Shown here: piece by piece, positions 18,561 through 27,862 of the stretch
Layout of the letters: each line of letters starts with the position of its first letter
Position numbering within the stretch: position 1 is the stretch's first letter
Assembly (NCBI RefSeq): GCF_900769625.1
Contig: NZ_CAAGHK010000011.1
Coordinates: 1 to 64,000 of the forward strand
DNA from: an uncultured Clostridium sp.
GTDB taxonomy: Bacteria > Bacillota > Clostridia > Clostridiales > Clostridiaceae
Length of the DNA stretch: 64,000 nt
Direction: 5' to 3'
Program-made: the position numbers and the translations under genes
The notes under the pieces: model-generated
Seen by the model: only the letters and a program-made list of their open reading frames with translations
The model's database searches: none
Told to the model about the DNA's origin: nothing

Positions 18561-20085
18561 CGTTCGTTTCACCTTCATTCCTGAATTTCTGAGGGCTTAC
18601 TCCAAAATATTCTCTGAAACTCTGGCAAAAATACGACACATTCCTGTAGCCAACTGCATAACTTACATTAACTATTTTCTCATAAGTATTTTCAAGCATT
18701 TCTTTGGCCTTAATCATCCTGTATGATTTAATAAATTTGCTCAGATTCTGCCCTGTTTCTTTCTTGAAGATATAACTTAAATAGCTTGGTGCAAAACAAA
18801 CCTGTGCTGCCAGTACTTCCACGCTAATATCCTTGTCATAATTTTCATAGATGTATTTCTTGATTGTTTCAATCTCCTTATGAACAAGCATTGGATTCTG
18901 TGAAAGAGATTCAGCAAATTTTTCAACGTATGAATTAATAATCTTAATAACTTTTGCAAAATCACTGCTCTTATACAGCTTGTCTATATCCTCTTTAAAC
19001 TTGTCTTCATTTATCTCCGATATATTATCATATAAATCCTTCAAGACATTAGAAAATATAAACTTAACATACATATTTGAAGAATCATCTTCATTTTCAT
19101 AGATATCACACAAGGATTCGACCTTGTTCTTTAATAATTCACCATCTTTTATATTTATATCCTGTTTGATTTCCTTTAAAAGCCTGTCTGTGTCATCTTT
19201 TGAAATATTCTCTTTCTTACTGAAATCACCATCAATAAATACAGACTGCCCATTATAATAAAATCTCTTTTCAATGAGTAGTTCAACATTTTCATAAGAA
19301 GTACTTATTTCTTCAGCATCAGCAAGTTCCCGGCCGATTCCTATAAAACATTCTGCCCGGCACTCTTTCTGCAGTATCTCATGTATCTTTTGACCCATAT
19401 TTTTTAATTCTTCATCATTTTCAATGTCTGTTAAAAATAAAAGTGATTCCCTGGCATTAAGATTGAGATATTGAAATTTAAGGTCCATCTTATCATTCAG
19501 TATCTGTTCGATATCATATTGCCCTGTACTGAAAAAATCCTCATTAAATTCAAGAAGAACAATTCTTTTATAATCATCAAGAAATGACATATCAAGAAGC
19601 CCCTGTGACTTTTCCTTCACTTCCTTGACAGTAGAACCATAAACAAGCGAATATAAAAGATGTTCCTTTAAAAAGCTTATATTTTTATTATTCTTTTCTT
19701 CAGCCAGCTTTTCTGCCTTTATCTCACTTATTATTCTTACTATTGTTGACTGGAATTCATCGGGATCAACCGGTTTCAATATGTAATTTATAACACCCAT
19801 TTTTGTTGCAAATTTTGCGTATTCAAACTCTTCATAGCCGCTGAAAATAACTATTTTAGCTTTGATATTATTATCCCGCACCTCTTTTATAAGATCCATT
19901 CCATCCATAAAAGGCATCTTAATATCGGTAAATAAAATATCAACATTCTGCTTTTTGAGCAGTTCTAATGCATCCATTCCATTACATGCTTCAGATATGT
20001 CAAATTCCTCATGAATATTCTTCAATAAAAATTTTATTCCCCTTCTTTCAATTCGTTCATCATCGACAATCAATATTTTAACCAT
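18547..20085 (-). CDS. YesN-family response regulator with AraC-type DNA-binding domain
   Basis: 512 aa. The N-terminal receiver starts MVKILIVDDERIERRG and its phosphorylated residue is Asp54 (LFTDIKMP). A middle region of about 250 residues follows, then two AraC-type helix-turn-helix motifs in the last 100 residues (YEKIVNVSYAVGYRNVSYFCQSFREYFGVSPQKFR). The ATG at 20085 replaces an upstream GTG, since GGGGTG precedes it. Partner of the overlapping sensor kinase. The most likely target is the malE operon promoter next door. Confidence 0.93.
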   Translation of the reverse strand: MVKILIVDDERIERRGIKFLLKNIHEEFDISEACNGMDALELLKKQNVDILFTDIKMPFMDGMDLIKEVRDNNIKAKIVIFSGYEEFEYAKFATKMGVINYILKPVDPDEFQSTIVRIISEIKAEKLAEEKNNKNISFLKEHLLYSLVYGSTVKEVKEKSQGLLDMSFLDDYKRIVLLEFNEDFFSTGQYDIEQILNDKMDLKFQYLNLNARESLLFLTDIENDEELKNMGQKIHEILQKECRAECFIGIGRELADAEEISTSYENVELLIEKRFYYNGQSVFIDGDFSKKENISKDDTDRLLKEIKQDINIKDGELLKNKVESLCDIYENEDDSSNMYVKFIFSNVLKDLYDNISEINEDKFKEDIDKLYKSSDFAKVIKIINSYVEKFAESLSQNPMLVHKEIETIKKYIYENYDKDISVEVLAAQVCFAPSYLSYIFKKETGQNLSKFIKSYRMIKAKEMLENTYEKIVNVSYAVGYRNVSYFCQSFREYFGVSPQKFRNEGETNDENI

Positions 20086-20137
20086 AGTAAACCACACCCC
20101 ATTCTTATGTGCTTAGCCTGTATTTTTACAGTTGTAC

Positions 20138-20575
20138 TTATATGAACTTCTTATACATTAAGATCATATCTTCACTAGTTATAAAGCCATTCTTATTATA
20201 AAACCCTTCTGTTTTCTGACCATGAAGAGTAAGCAGATATACATTTACAATTCCCTCAATCTTTAACATATTAGTAAATTTCTCTAAAAGAATCCTTCCA
20301 TATCCACGGCTCTGCGCATCACTTCTTATACAGAATTCAAGTATCTGAAAAAATTTCCCATCATAATACTGCTCACATCTGCCCATTATCATCCCTTGTG
20401 GCACACCATCAATGTAATAGGATATTCCAATATATCCTGGAGTATTTATGATATCCATCAGCCTGCTACTGGCAGTTTTATATGTCCACTTATCATTCCA
20501 TGGAGGATTATTAAATGCATCCATATATAATTCGGTAATTTCTCTGATATTGCTTAAATTTATTTCTCTTATCAT
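20138..20575 (-). CDS. GNAT-family N-acetyltransferase
   Basis: 145 aa, starting MIREINLSNIREITELY. AAGGAG lies 7 nt before this ATG, favouring it over the ATG two codons upstream. The acetyl-CoA binding motif A reads RSDAQSRGYGRILLEKF (about 90-106), followed by YNKNGF in motif B. Substrate unknown. It lies 52 nt upstream of yesN and may share its transcript, though a role in sugar sensing is not implied by the sequence. Confidence 0.82.
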   Translation of the reverse strand: MIREINLSNIREITELYMDAFNNPPWNDKWTYKTASSRLMDIINTPGYIGISYYIDGVPQGMIMGRCEQYYDGKFFQILEFCIRSDAQSRGYGRILLEKFTNMLKIEGIVNVYLLTLHGQKTEGFYNKNGFITSEDMILMYKKFI

Positions 20576-20875
20576 AAACATTCTCCTTAAAATAATATTT
20601 TAATGATTATGTAACCTGTTGGCCAGTTTTGTTTCCATAATATAAACCGTCGGCAGATATGGCTTTGTAAATATAAATTATCGTTATTACAACTTAACCA
20701 AATTTTTAATTATTATCACAAAATATGTATAATACCTATTTTATTATAAATCTAAACATAAAAAAATCCTAATAAATTTTTTTATAATGAATATTATTGA
20801 TTTCTTTATATATATTTAAATTAAGGGAAATTTCAATACTCTTCTATAATTAATAAATATAAGGAGCTGATTACT
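20576..20875. other. Divergent intergenic region
   Basis: 300 nt between the acetyltransferase and the DNRLRE gene, about 80 percent AT. Nothing beyond the expected divergent promoters, which were not resolved. Confidence 0.35.
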
Positions 20876-21454
20876 TTGGGTTCTATTTCAAAATTCAATT
20901 CTTTAAGCACAACTTATGTTAACAGCGAACATGCTAGCGACAACTTTTATGAATGTAAAAATATCTATGCAGGAAGCTTTCACAAAAATCCATGTTCTTC
21001 AGTAATGTTCAAATCACTTCTTCAATTTGATTTATACAATCTTGAACCACGCCCTCTTGCATACGCATATTTATGCCTTTATGTAAAGGATATCAATTCT
21101 GATACAAGCTATTACAGCAATAATACGCTTTCAGTTTACAGGAACATATCTGATTATGATTCTCAGACAGTTACCTGGAACACAACTCCTGAAACAGACA
21201 GTGTAATCCGCCTGAATATTCCTGCCAGTGATATAAAAAATTATATAAAAATAAATATAACTTCCATAGTAAATAGCTGGATTAAAGACAGCATCAACTA
21301 TGGAATCACAATAGAAGCCAGTAATTACTATTCTTCATTAGTAAAGTTTGCTTCCGCCAATTCAAAAAACCCGCCTTTGCTTTTTGTTGAATATAAAAAC
21401 CCTAAATTTGATTATAGTATCTGTGATGATTACCAGACACATAGCTTCCGATAA
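20876..21454 (+). CDS. DNRLRE-domain protein without a signal peptide
   Basis: 192 aa from TTG, with AAGGAG 9 nt upstream. The whole length is one DNRLRE-type beta domain: an opening that lists Tyr/Asn-rich strands, a central VTWNTTPE motif, ITSIVNSWI, then NYGITIEA and a closing LLFVEY strand. Such domains usually sit in secreted surface proteins, where they act as adhesive or structural modules. Here there is no signal peptide, membrane anchor or second domain. Other export routes or assembly on the spore surface are possible but not shown. It is followed by a 15-bp hairpin. Confidence 0.75.
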   Translation: MGSISKFNSLSTTYVNSEHASDNFYECKNIYAGSFHKNPCSSVMFKSLLQFDLYNLEPRPLAYAYLCLYVKDINSDTSYYSNNTLSVYRNISDYDSQTVTWNTTPETDSVIRLNIPASDIKNYIKINITSIVNSWIKDSINYGITIEASNYYSSLVKFASANSKNPPLLFVEYKNPKFDYSICDDYQTHSFR

Positions 21455-21480
21455 AAGCTGCATCTGAATATTATTATTTA

Positions 21481-21529
21481 ATAAAGAGAATAAACGTATC
21501 TCTTAAAGAAGATAGTTTATTCTCTTTAT
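21481..21529. terminator. Hairpin after the DNRLRE gene
   Basis: ATAAAGAGAATAAAC (21481-21495) pairs perfectly with its complement at 21515-21529. The tail on the plus strand is only moderately U-rich. Confidence 0.5.
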
Positions 21530-21530
21530 A

Positions 21531-21617
21531 TTACAATTGAAAGTTGACAATTGTGGTAAAAAATCCTTCAAGTATTTTTTAATTATATGTAATTTTTATT
21601 AGAACCTATATTTAGTT
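21531..21617 (+). repeat. Dispersed intergenic repeat, copy D (divergent)
   Basis: Contains the order CAATTGA..TTGACAATTGTGGT, AAATCCTTCAAG, ATATGTAATTTTTATTAGAACCTATAT. It aligns with better-preserved copies at 41826, 50848 and 61809. It lies between two genes and encodes nothing. Confidence 0.6.
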
Positions 21618-21652
21618 ATTTTATTTTTTATATTCATTTATTCGATATTCAT

Positions 21653-22813
21653 TTATTCGATATTCATTATAGAATTATCATCATTAAATGTATTTACATT
21701 ATATAAGAATAGTACATCCGTTATTCCATCAGATTCTATCAGTGAATTTAAATCATCTGTATAGTATCGTAAATCAACAACATCTATTTCACCATAATGT
21801 TTTGTTAAGAAAGGTATAAAGCTGTTTGCATATGAATCTTTAACAATCAGCAGCCTCTTATTATAGTCTCCCTTGGTCTTGATGTTCACAAGTTTATGAT
21901 TTCCATCCATGAATACTTCATACTTATCTTTTGAATCCAGTTTCTCATCTTTATAAAGACTGGCCGATTTAATCTGCTTATCAGTATAATCAACAACAAC
22001 CTCTGATTCTTCTTTTGGAATATAGATTTTTATCTTATCCTTAGTGCCAATTCCCGCACCTAATTTATAATAAAGACTTCCATAAAAATCTTCACTGACA
22101 GTTTCTATATCAAATTCATCCTTTGCTGATGGTTCCATATCAAGCTGTTCACACATGCTCTTGTACGCAACATAAGCTCCATCGCTTGTCCAGTGATGAT
22201 CTGTTTTATAATATATGTAATCATCTTTATTTTCCATCAAATCATCATATACATCAACAAATTTAATATTATCAGCAAGCCCGTCCTCAATCTTATCCAT
22301 AAATTCCTTCTGATCATCTACTAGCGAATATTTTGGAAGATTCTCCTCATAAACCTTTCCAGCAGTTGGTACAAGCATAAAGCTGATATTTAAACTACTG
22401 TTTTTATTACTGAAAGCATTTAAAGCATTAACTTTTCTTACAATATCTTCATCGCTTTCTGCCTTAAAATCTTCTAAAAGATAATCATCATTTCCTATAT
22501 AGACATTGTTTATCTTGTTTTTACCACATAACAGTTCACCATTTGCCTTTAATTTTATCCATAAGTCCCTGCCTATAAACTGATCTGAAATGTATTCTTC
22601 ATATTCCTTTGTAAAATCTCCGCTGATAATGCCTGCTAAAGAAAATTCCGGTTTCTGCTTTAAATTTCTATTTTCCAACAGCGATGCTTGTTCATCTTTT
22701 TTCAATCCATTAAGCATTGATATCTGCAGTATTACAAAGATAAATGCAAAACTGATAGCAATCTCAAAAAAATGATTTTTCGTCTTTTCTTCATTTTTCA
22801 CTATTTTATGCAA
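21653..22813 (-). CDS. DHHW/AlgJ-like cell-surface O-acetylation protein
   Basis: 386 aa, TTG start after AAAGGAGGAG. One N-terminal membrane helix (about 17-36) leaves the rest outside the cell. The DHHW family signature appears as YYKTDHHWTSDGAY near residue 203. FMLVPTAGKVY and LLIVKDSYANSFIPFL are the SGNH-like blocks, the last with the catalytic Ser position. Such proteins pair with an MBOAT acyl carrier to acetylate surface polysaccharide. The MBOAT partner is the gene just upstream (25 nt from its stop). The glycan target is unknown. Confidence 0.85.
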   Translation of the reverse strand: MHKIVKNEEKTKNHFFEIAISFAFIFVILQISMLNGLKKDEQASLLENRNLKQKPEFSLAGIISGDFTKEYEEYISDQFIGRDLWIKLKANGELLCGKNKINNVYIGNDDYLLEDFKAESDEDIVRKVNALNAFSNKNSSLNISFMLVPTAGKVYEENLPKYSLVDDQKEFMDKIEDGLADNIKFVDVYDDLMENKDDYIYYKTDHHWTSDGAYVAYKSMCEQLDMEPSAKDEFDIETVSEDFYGSLYYKLGAGIGTKDKIKIYIPKEESEVVVDYTDKQIKSASLYKDEKLDSKDKYEVFMDGNHKLVNIKTKGDYNKRLLIVKDSYANSFIPFLTKHYGEIDVVDLRYYTDDLNSLIESDGITDVLFLYNVNTFNDDNSIMNIE

Positions 22814-22837
22814 TTATAACTCCTCCTTTGCTCGTCT

Positions 22838-24238
22838 CTAAAATCTAAAGTATAGGAAAGGATTATAGCTTTCCCCTACTAATAAAGAAGTTGAAATAAT
22901 TATAATTCCAATATAAAACACAATTAGTACTATCTTTCCAACCAAACTCTTCTTTAAATACTCTATTAAATATTTGATAAGCGGTGTTGAACATACTATG
23001 GCAGTTATAAAAAATACCTTGTTTGTATCAAGGAGATAACAAGCCATATTATCATATGCTATATTGTTATTTAAGCCAAACATATTTCCTATGTATACCA
23101 TGGAATCCTTTAATGTATATGTATCAAAGAATACCCAGCTGATTACAACAAAAAACATTGTATATATGTTGCATAAGAATGAAGGAAGCTTGTCTAACAC
23201 TTTAAGTAAGCCCATTTTTTCAATGAATATTATAACTCCAAAGAACAATCCCCATACAATAAAGTTCCAGCTTGCTCCATGCCATAATCCAGTAACAAAC
23301 CATACAACAAATATATTTCTTACGTTGGCTATCTTACTGCATCTGTTTCCCCCTAAAGGTATGTATATGTAATCTCTGAACCATGACCCTAACGATATGT
23401 GCCATCTTCTCCAGAACTCTGTAACGCTCTTTGATATATATGGATATTTGAAGTTTTCCATAAAGTCAAAGCCAAACATCTTTCCAAGACCTATTGCCAT
23501 ATCCGAATATCCACTAAAATCAAAATATATCTGCAGCGTAAAGGCAATAATTCCAATCCATGATGTAAGTACTGAAATATCAGAAGAAACAAGCGGTTTG
23601 ACAGTATTCCATACTGCTCCCACATTATTGGCTATGATAACCTTCTTACCAAGTCCAAGCACGAATCTCTCAACACCTTCACCAAACTGATTTAAGTTTT
23701 CTTCTCTTGAATTAAGCTGCTTTTCAATTGTTGTATACTGTACAATTGGTCCGGCAACAAGCTGTGGAAACATTGAAACATACGCCCCAAAGTTAATGAT
23801 ATTTTTCTGTACCTTAGTATCCCTCTTATATACATCAACTACATATGAAATGATCTGAAACGTGTAAAATGAAATTCCCAGTGGCAGCGGCAGAGTTCTT
23901 ATCCTCAAGTTGCTGTTAAATACTGAATTAATAATTTCAATTAAAAATCCATAGTATTTAAAGAAAAATAATGCCCCGATATTCAAAACAAGTACTGTAA
24001 TGAATATGCATGTACTAAAATCTTTATTGTCCCTGTATTTATCTATTAAGCGTGCTCCTGTGAATCCAACAATAATTGAAATTATCATCAGGAATATGTA
24101 TATCGGTTCACCCCATCCATAGAAAACAAGACTTATCATAAGCAATACAAAATTTCTAAGTTTCTTCGGTGAAAAATAATATATTCCCAGCACTATCGGC
24201 AAGAAAATATACATAAATAATAAACTACTAAATATCAA
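22838..24238 (-). CDS. MBOAT-family O-acyltransferase (AlgI/PatA-like)
   Basis: Multipass membrane protein of 466 aa that moves acyl groups across the membrane for polysaccharide O-acetylation. The invariant MBOAT His is in VTGLWHGASWNF (about 320). The conserved WRRWHISLGSWFRDYIYIPL block precedes it, and PQLVAGPIV and YFDFSGYSDMAIG are also family marks. TTG at 24238 is the likely start, with GGAG 8 nt upstream and the family-typical beginning FSSLLFMY. A GTG three codons earlier would overlap the ribosome-binding site. It works with the DHHW protein downstream. Confidence 0.92.
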   Translation of the reverse strand: MIFSSLLFMYIFLPIVLGIYYFSPKKLRNFVLLMISLVFYGWGEPIYIFLMIISIIVGFTGARLIDKYRDNKDFSTCIFITVLVLNIGALFFFKYYGFLIEIINSVFNSNLRIRTLPLPLGISFYTFQIISYVVDVYKRDTKVQKNIINFGAYVSMFPQLVAGPIVQYTTIEKQLNSREENLNQFGEGVERFVLGLGKKVIIANNVGAVWNTVKPLVSSDISVLTSWIGIIAFTLQIYFDFSGYSDMAIGLGKMFGFDFMENFKYPYISKSVTEFWRRWHISLGSWFRDYIYIPLGGNRCSKIANVRNIFVVWFVTGLWHGASWNFIVWGLFFGVIIFIEKMGLLKVLDKLPSFLCNIYTMFFVVISWVFFDTYTLKDSMVYIGNMFGLNNNIAYDNMACYLLDTNKVFFITAIVCSTPLIKYLIEYLKKSLVGKIVLIVFYIGIIIISTSLLVGESYNPFLYFRF

Positions 24239-24269
24239 TATTATCACTCCATACTAAATCTTCTATATT

Positions 24270-24743
24270 TTAAAATACCTTATTGATTGACTGCTCTATG
24301 GCTTTTGAATCATCTGAAATTATTAATATAATATACCCTGATTTTTCATCAAGAACATGATGCGATAAGATTTCATACTGTTCCATATCATAATTTTTAA
24401 AACTGTTGCTCTGCTTCTCTACTCTTGAATTAATCTTCTCTTTGATACTTTTTATATCATTTTGACTTTTAGGTTTTATAATTAATATTTCATTTGCTTC
24501 CATATTGCTTTTAGGAGAATAATATATAACTTCTTCTAAATCATATTTATTGATGTTATAAAGTTTTCTCAGGTCTGTTCCATCGTCTTCATTCATAATG
24601 CTCAAATCAGTCGACTCAGAAATAGCTTTCTGTATCTGTGATATATCAACATTTTTAATTTCCAGCACCTTAAATAAACCCATAAAAATTATAACAGTTA
24701 CTGCTGCTAAAAATATATAATAAATTTTGTATTTTAGTTTCAT
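24270..24743 (-). CDS. DUF4358-type membrane-anchored protein
   Basis: 157 aa with one N-terminal membrane helix (about 8-26) and an extracellular region. The pattern DLRKLYNIN..DLEEVIYYSP..MEANEILIIK fits DUF4358, a small family often found next to MBOAT and SGNH genes. Its function is unknown, perhaps an accessory of the acetylation complex. It starts 2 nt after the upstream GDSL gene and ends 31 nt before the MBOAT start, so it is firmly in the operon. Confidence 0.72.
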   Translation of the reverse strand: MKLKYKIYYIFLAAVTVIIFMGLFKVLEIKNVDISQIQKAISESTDLSIMNEDDGTDLRKLYNINKYDLEEVIYYSPKSNMEANEILIIKPKSQNDIKSIKEKINSRVEKQSNSFKNYDMEQYEILSHHVLDEKSGYIILIISDDSKAIEQSINKVF

Positions 24744-24745
24744 AC

Positions 24746-25528
24746 CTATTCCTTTTCTGTGTCTTCTATCGTATTTTTTAGATATTTTAATAATACATCA
24801 TAAAAATTATATTTGAAATGTATTCCATCCTGCTCAAGATAATCTCCTGTATTCGTAATCACTGTCAGATCAACATATGTAACACCTGTTTCTTCAGCAC
24901 TTTCCTTAACCACCTCCCTGAACTTGTCCAATCTTTCATTGTTAAGGCCGTTTTCTTTGTTTTCTGCCTTGACTGCAATAGGTGTCGGCGATTCTACATA
25001 AATTTTAGTATCAGGTACTGCTTCCTTGATATCATTGATTAATTTTATGTATTTATCCTTGAAATCATAAGCAGATGAAAAATTGATAACATCATTCATC
25101 CCGAAAAGCATGATTACTCTTTCAGGCTTAGAATATTTTAACTTTTTAATATCTTCCTCTGCTCCAAGAACTGTTTTTCCCTTCTTTGCATAAACATTAC
25201 TTTCCGGCAGTATTTCAGCTACACTTATAAATTCTGTAATTGAATCTCCCATAAAAATAGTATCTTTAAAGTACTTTTTAAAGTCTACCGTTCCGTTTTC
25301 ACCCATGAATTCCTTCATTCTGGCCATTTTCTGTGTATCTTTAATTTCCTTTTCAATTTCATCCACATTTAAATTTTCTAATTCTTGAAGGTATTTACGC
25401 CCTTCATTATAGTTTTCCATACTTTCTTCGGTATTGGCGATAACTACTGTATCATTACCAAATCCAAAACTTATAGCACAGACAAGGCTTATTACAATTA
25501 AAATAAGCATATATCTTCGTTTTAACAT
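24746..25528 (-). CDS. Membrane-anchored SGNH/GDSL esterase or acetyltransferase
   Basis: 260 aa. An N-terminal signal or anchor (about 6-24) is followed by an SGNH hydrolase domain: block I FMGDSITE (Ser in GDS), block III FGMNDVI, and block V DGIHF with catalytic Asp and His. First gene of a four-gene unit with DUF4358, MBOAT and DHHW genes. It may transfer or remove acetyl groups on a surface glycan. Substrate unknown. The ATG follows GGGATGG. Confidence 0.85.
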   Translation of the reverse strand: MLKRRYMLILIVISLVCAISFGFGNDTVVIANTEESMENYNEGRKYLQELENLNVDEIEKEIKDTQKMARMKEFMGENGTVDFKKYFKDTIFMGDSITEFISVAEILPESNVYAKKGKTVLGAEEDIKKLKYSKPERVIMLFGMNDVINFSSAYDFKDKYIKLINDIKEAVPDTKIYVESPTPIAVKAENKENGLNNERLDKFREVVKESAEETGVTYVDLTVITNTGDYLEQDGIHFKYNFYDVLLKYLKNTIEDTEKE

Positions 25529-25551
25529 TACTGCACCATCCCATAATAATC

Positions 25552-26262
25552 CTATCTACTTTCTTTTCGCAGCTTGTATCCTTCTAATATTTCAGGTACA
25601 GCTTTTCTTGCTTCTGCCGGCATCTTATAAAGATCATCATAAGATTCAACACCTCTCGACTTCATTACTCCACAGCCTCCTGCATATGCAATCATTCCCA
25701 TTTCAACATTTCCGCCGTACATCTCAATACACTTCTTTAATAACTTTGTACCCCCATCAACATTCTGTTCAATGTTATATCCATCACTTATATCTAAATC
25801 TGCAAAGTTAGATGGCAGAATCTGCATAAGTCCTTGTGCTCCTGCACTGGAAGTCACATCAGGCTGAAACCCTGATTCATGGTTAATTATTGCCATTATT
25901 AAATCTTTGTCTATTCCATACTTTGCTGCTGCCTTATCAGCTGCATTTTCAATTCTTGTCATCAAGTCACCAGATACATTTCTTGAATTGTCAACTACTT
26001 TAACATTGCTATTATTAGCACTGCTGCTCTGTACTCCAACATAGCTATAACCACTTGCTCTTAAAGGCAAGTCTAATAAATTTGTATCCACACTTACTGA
26101 TGATTTTGCACTATTATTAACTTGCTGCGTTTTTTTCGCTTCCTCAAGTAAAGAAGCAAATGCTACCACATTTGAATCACTGTTACTGCCACTTGCATTA
26201 TTCATCGCCATAGCAGTCAATAGTTCTTCATTAGAAACTGAATTGTTCTGATTTACTTTCAT
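25552..26262 (-). CDS. Lytic transglycosylase (SLT domain)
   Basis: 236 aa from the ATG preceded by AGGGGGAG. After a low-complexity Ser/Asn-rich region of about 115 residues comes a lysozyme-like SLT domain. The catalytic Glu is in INHESGFQPD, followed by GAQGLMQILP and AYAGGCGVM. It cleaves peptidoglycan with release of 1,6-anhydro-muramic acid. No classical signal peptide is visible at the N-terminus, as in several clostridial members of this type. It lies 23 nt upstream of the GDSL gene and may start the transcript that continues into the acetylation genes. Confidence 0.88.
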   Translation of the reverse strand: MKVNQNNSVSNEELLTAMAMNNASGSNSDSNVVAFASLLEEAKKTQQVNNSAKSSVSVDTNLLDLPLRASGYSYVGVQSSSANNSNVKVVDNSRNVSGDLMTRIENAADKAAAKYGIDKDLIMAIINHESGFQPDVTSSAGAQGLMQILPSNFADLDISDGYNIEQNVDGGTKLLKKCIEMYGGNVEMGMIAYAGGCGVMKSRGVESYDDLYKMPAEARKAVPEILEGYKLRKESR

Positions 26263-26283
26263 TTTTCTCCCCCTGTTATACAA

Positions 26284-26463
26284 TGACCATATAAAAAATG
26301 GCCCTATTAAAATATAATTTTAAAATTAAGTTGTATTTTCAAAACCAATATTGAATCCAACATAGCTATTCATATTTAAATATCTATTAAATTGCCCTAT
26401 TTAGTATTTTATCATATAAAATGACTTTTTTCTAATTTTTATTACATAAACAAATAAAATACA
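26284..26463. other. AT-rich spacer, promoter region of the lytic transglycosylase gene
   Basis: 180 nt with no gene. The leader starts near 26283; no clear promoter hexamers were picked out. Confidence 0.3.
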
Positions 26464-26513
26464 CCAATTCACACATACAATTTAATTACCATTAAATTGT
26501 ATGTGTGAATTGG
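26450..26513 (-). terminator. Long perfect hairpin after the G5/3D gene
   Basis: A 22-bp perfect stem (26464-26485 with 26492-26513) with a 6-nt loop is followed on the minus strand by TGTATTTTATTTG. It is unusually long for a terminator. Confidence 0.75.
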
Positions 26514-26576
26514 CGTATTGTATCGCAAACATTTAATAAATTTAAATAATCACTATATTATAGATAGATTTAATTA

Positions 26577-27629
26577 CTACCATTCCCCTGGATAAGCGAT
26601 AATCGTAACATTAACCTGCTTTAATCCCCAGTCACATGACTCCTTATATGAATTAAAATAAACATCTATCTTATTTCCTTTTATTGCAGTACCTGTATCA
26701 GCTGCTACTGCATATCCATATCCTTCAACATAGACCTTGCTTCCCATTGGTATAAATGTTGGATCAACTGCAATAGTGCTTAATCCGCCTTCTACTCTGC
26801 ATGGTTTTCTTCCTGATGATGTTCCCCATCCGCCACTGTAGGCTGTTGCTGAACATTTAAGTACTGTTTTTCCCGCTGGATTGCTTCCTCTATTTGCTGC
26901 TAAATCTGAAGTACCTTTGACTACAACTTTGTTCTGAGGCTGCGTTATGACTTTAGAAGATTTTACACTACGTGTATCTTCTACTCCATCTCTATAAACA
27001 ACTTCATAAACAACTTCTTTTTCTCCATTTACGCCTTCAGTTTTTGTCTTTTCATAGTTTATATCAAAGTCTGAACTTTTTTCCACTACTGTCTCGTATT
27101 GTACAGCTTCTTTTTCAACAACTTCTTTTTTGTCTATCTTTACAAGCTTAATGTCTAATCCCGATTCTAATTGTGAATCTAATGATGGAATCACTTCATC
27201 AACATCCTTATTAAATTCAATGCCTTCTGCTGACAGTTCATCTTTTATGTTATCAAGCATTTCTTCTATAGTGTTATCTGCACTTTGGATTTCAAATTCT
27301 TTTCCATTTGCATTTATTGTTACTGGCACAGCTCTCTTTATTTCTATCAGTTCATTCTTGTCAAGTTTTGAATCCAATGATGGCTGTAGCTTGTCCTTAT
27401 CAGAAATACTGATATTGCTTAACGCAAGGACTTCCTTAACGGTCCCCTTGTATGTTATAAAAGTCTGTTCTTCACCGTCTATACTTATTGTTACTGTCTT
27501 TCTCATACCTCCAACTACCAGTATGATTCCAATTATGATAACGGCTGTTCCGCATATTATAATTGATTTTAATTTTGCCTTAGAACCGTTATGGAAAATT
27601 TCTTTTGCATTTTTTATAAATCTGCTCAT
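26577..27629 (-). CDS. YabE-like wall protein: DUF348 repeats, G5 and 3D domains
   Basis: 350 aa. One N-terminal membrane helix (about 23-42) is followed by two DUF348 repeats (RKTVTISIDGEEQTF..YKGTVKEVL and a second near 100-125). A G5 domain follows (KEVVEKEAVQYETVVEK..). The C-terminal 3D domain has the three conserved Asp residues (AVDPTFIP, AADTGTAIKG, KIDVYF). This is the layout of YabE-type proteins that remodel peptidoglycan, with the 3D domain related to MltA-type lytic transglycosylases. A likely cell-wall hydrolase. AGGAGG precedes the ATG. Confidence 0.9.
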   Translation of the reverse strand: MSRFIKNAKEIFHNGSKAKLKSIIICGTAVIIIGIILVVGGMRKTVTISIDGEEQTFITYKGTVKEVLALSNISISDKDKLQPSLDSKLDKNELIEIKRAVPVTINANGKEFEIQSADNTIEEMLDNIKDELSAEGIEFNKDVDEVIPSLDSQLESGLDIKLVKIDKKEVVEKEAVQYETVVEKSSDFDINYEKTKTEGVNGEKEVVYEVVYRDGVEDTRSVKSSKVITQPQNKVVVKGTSDLAANRGSNPAGKTVLKCSATAYSGGWGTSSGRKPCRVEGGLSTIAVDPTFIPMGSKVYVEGYGYAVAADTGTAIKGNKIDVYFNSYKESCDWGLKQVNVTIIAYPGEW

Positions 27630-27796
27630 TTAATTTTCTCCTCCTTTGGCAATAACTATAAATAGAATTATACCTTAAGGCTTTTGCTTTGTCAAATATC
27701 GCTATTAACATCTCTATATTCTAGCTAATCCCATTTTTTCATTTATTTTATTATTACAATTTAATTTTCTTTATAAAATAGATTGAAATATAGTAT

Positions 27797-27843
27797 ATAA
27801 ATAAAACTTCCGGTTTTTCACAAGAGCAATAACCAGAAGCTTT
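27797..27843 (-). terminator. Terminator after the short 3D protein gene
   Basis: On the minus strand AAAGCUUCUGGUU pairs with AACCGGAAGUUU (two wobbles), followed by TTTTATTTATAT. Confidence 0.65.
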
Positions 27844-27862
27844 ATCTATTTATTAATTATAT

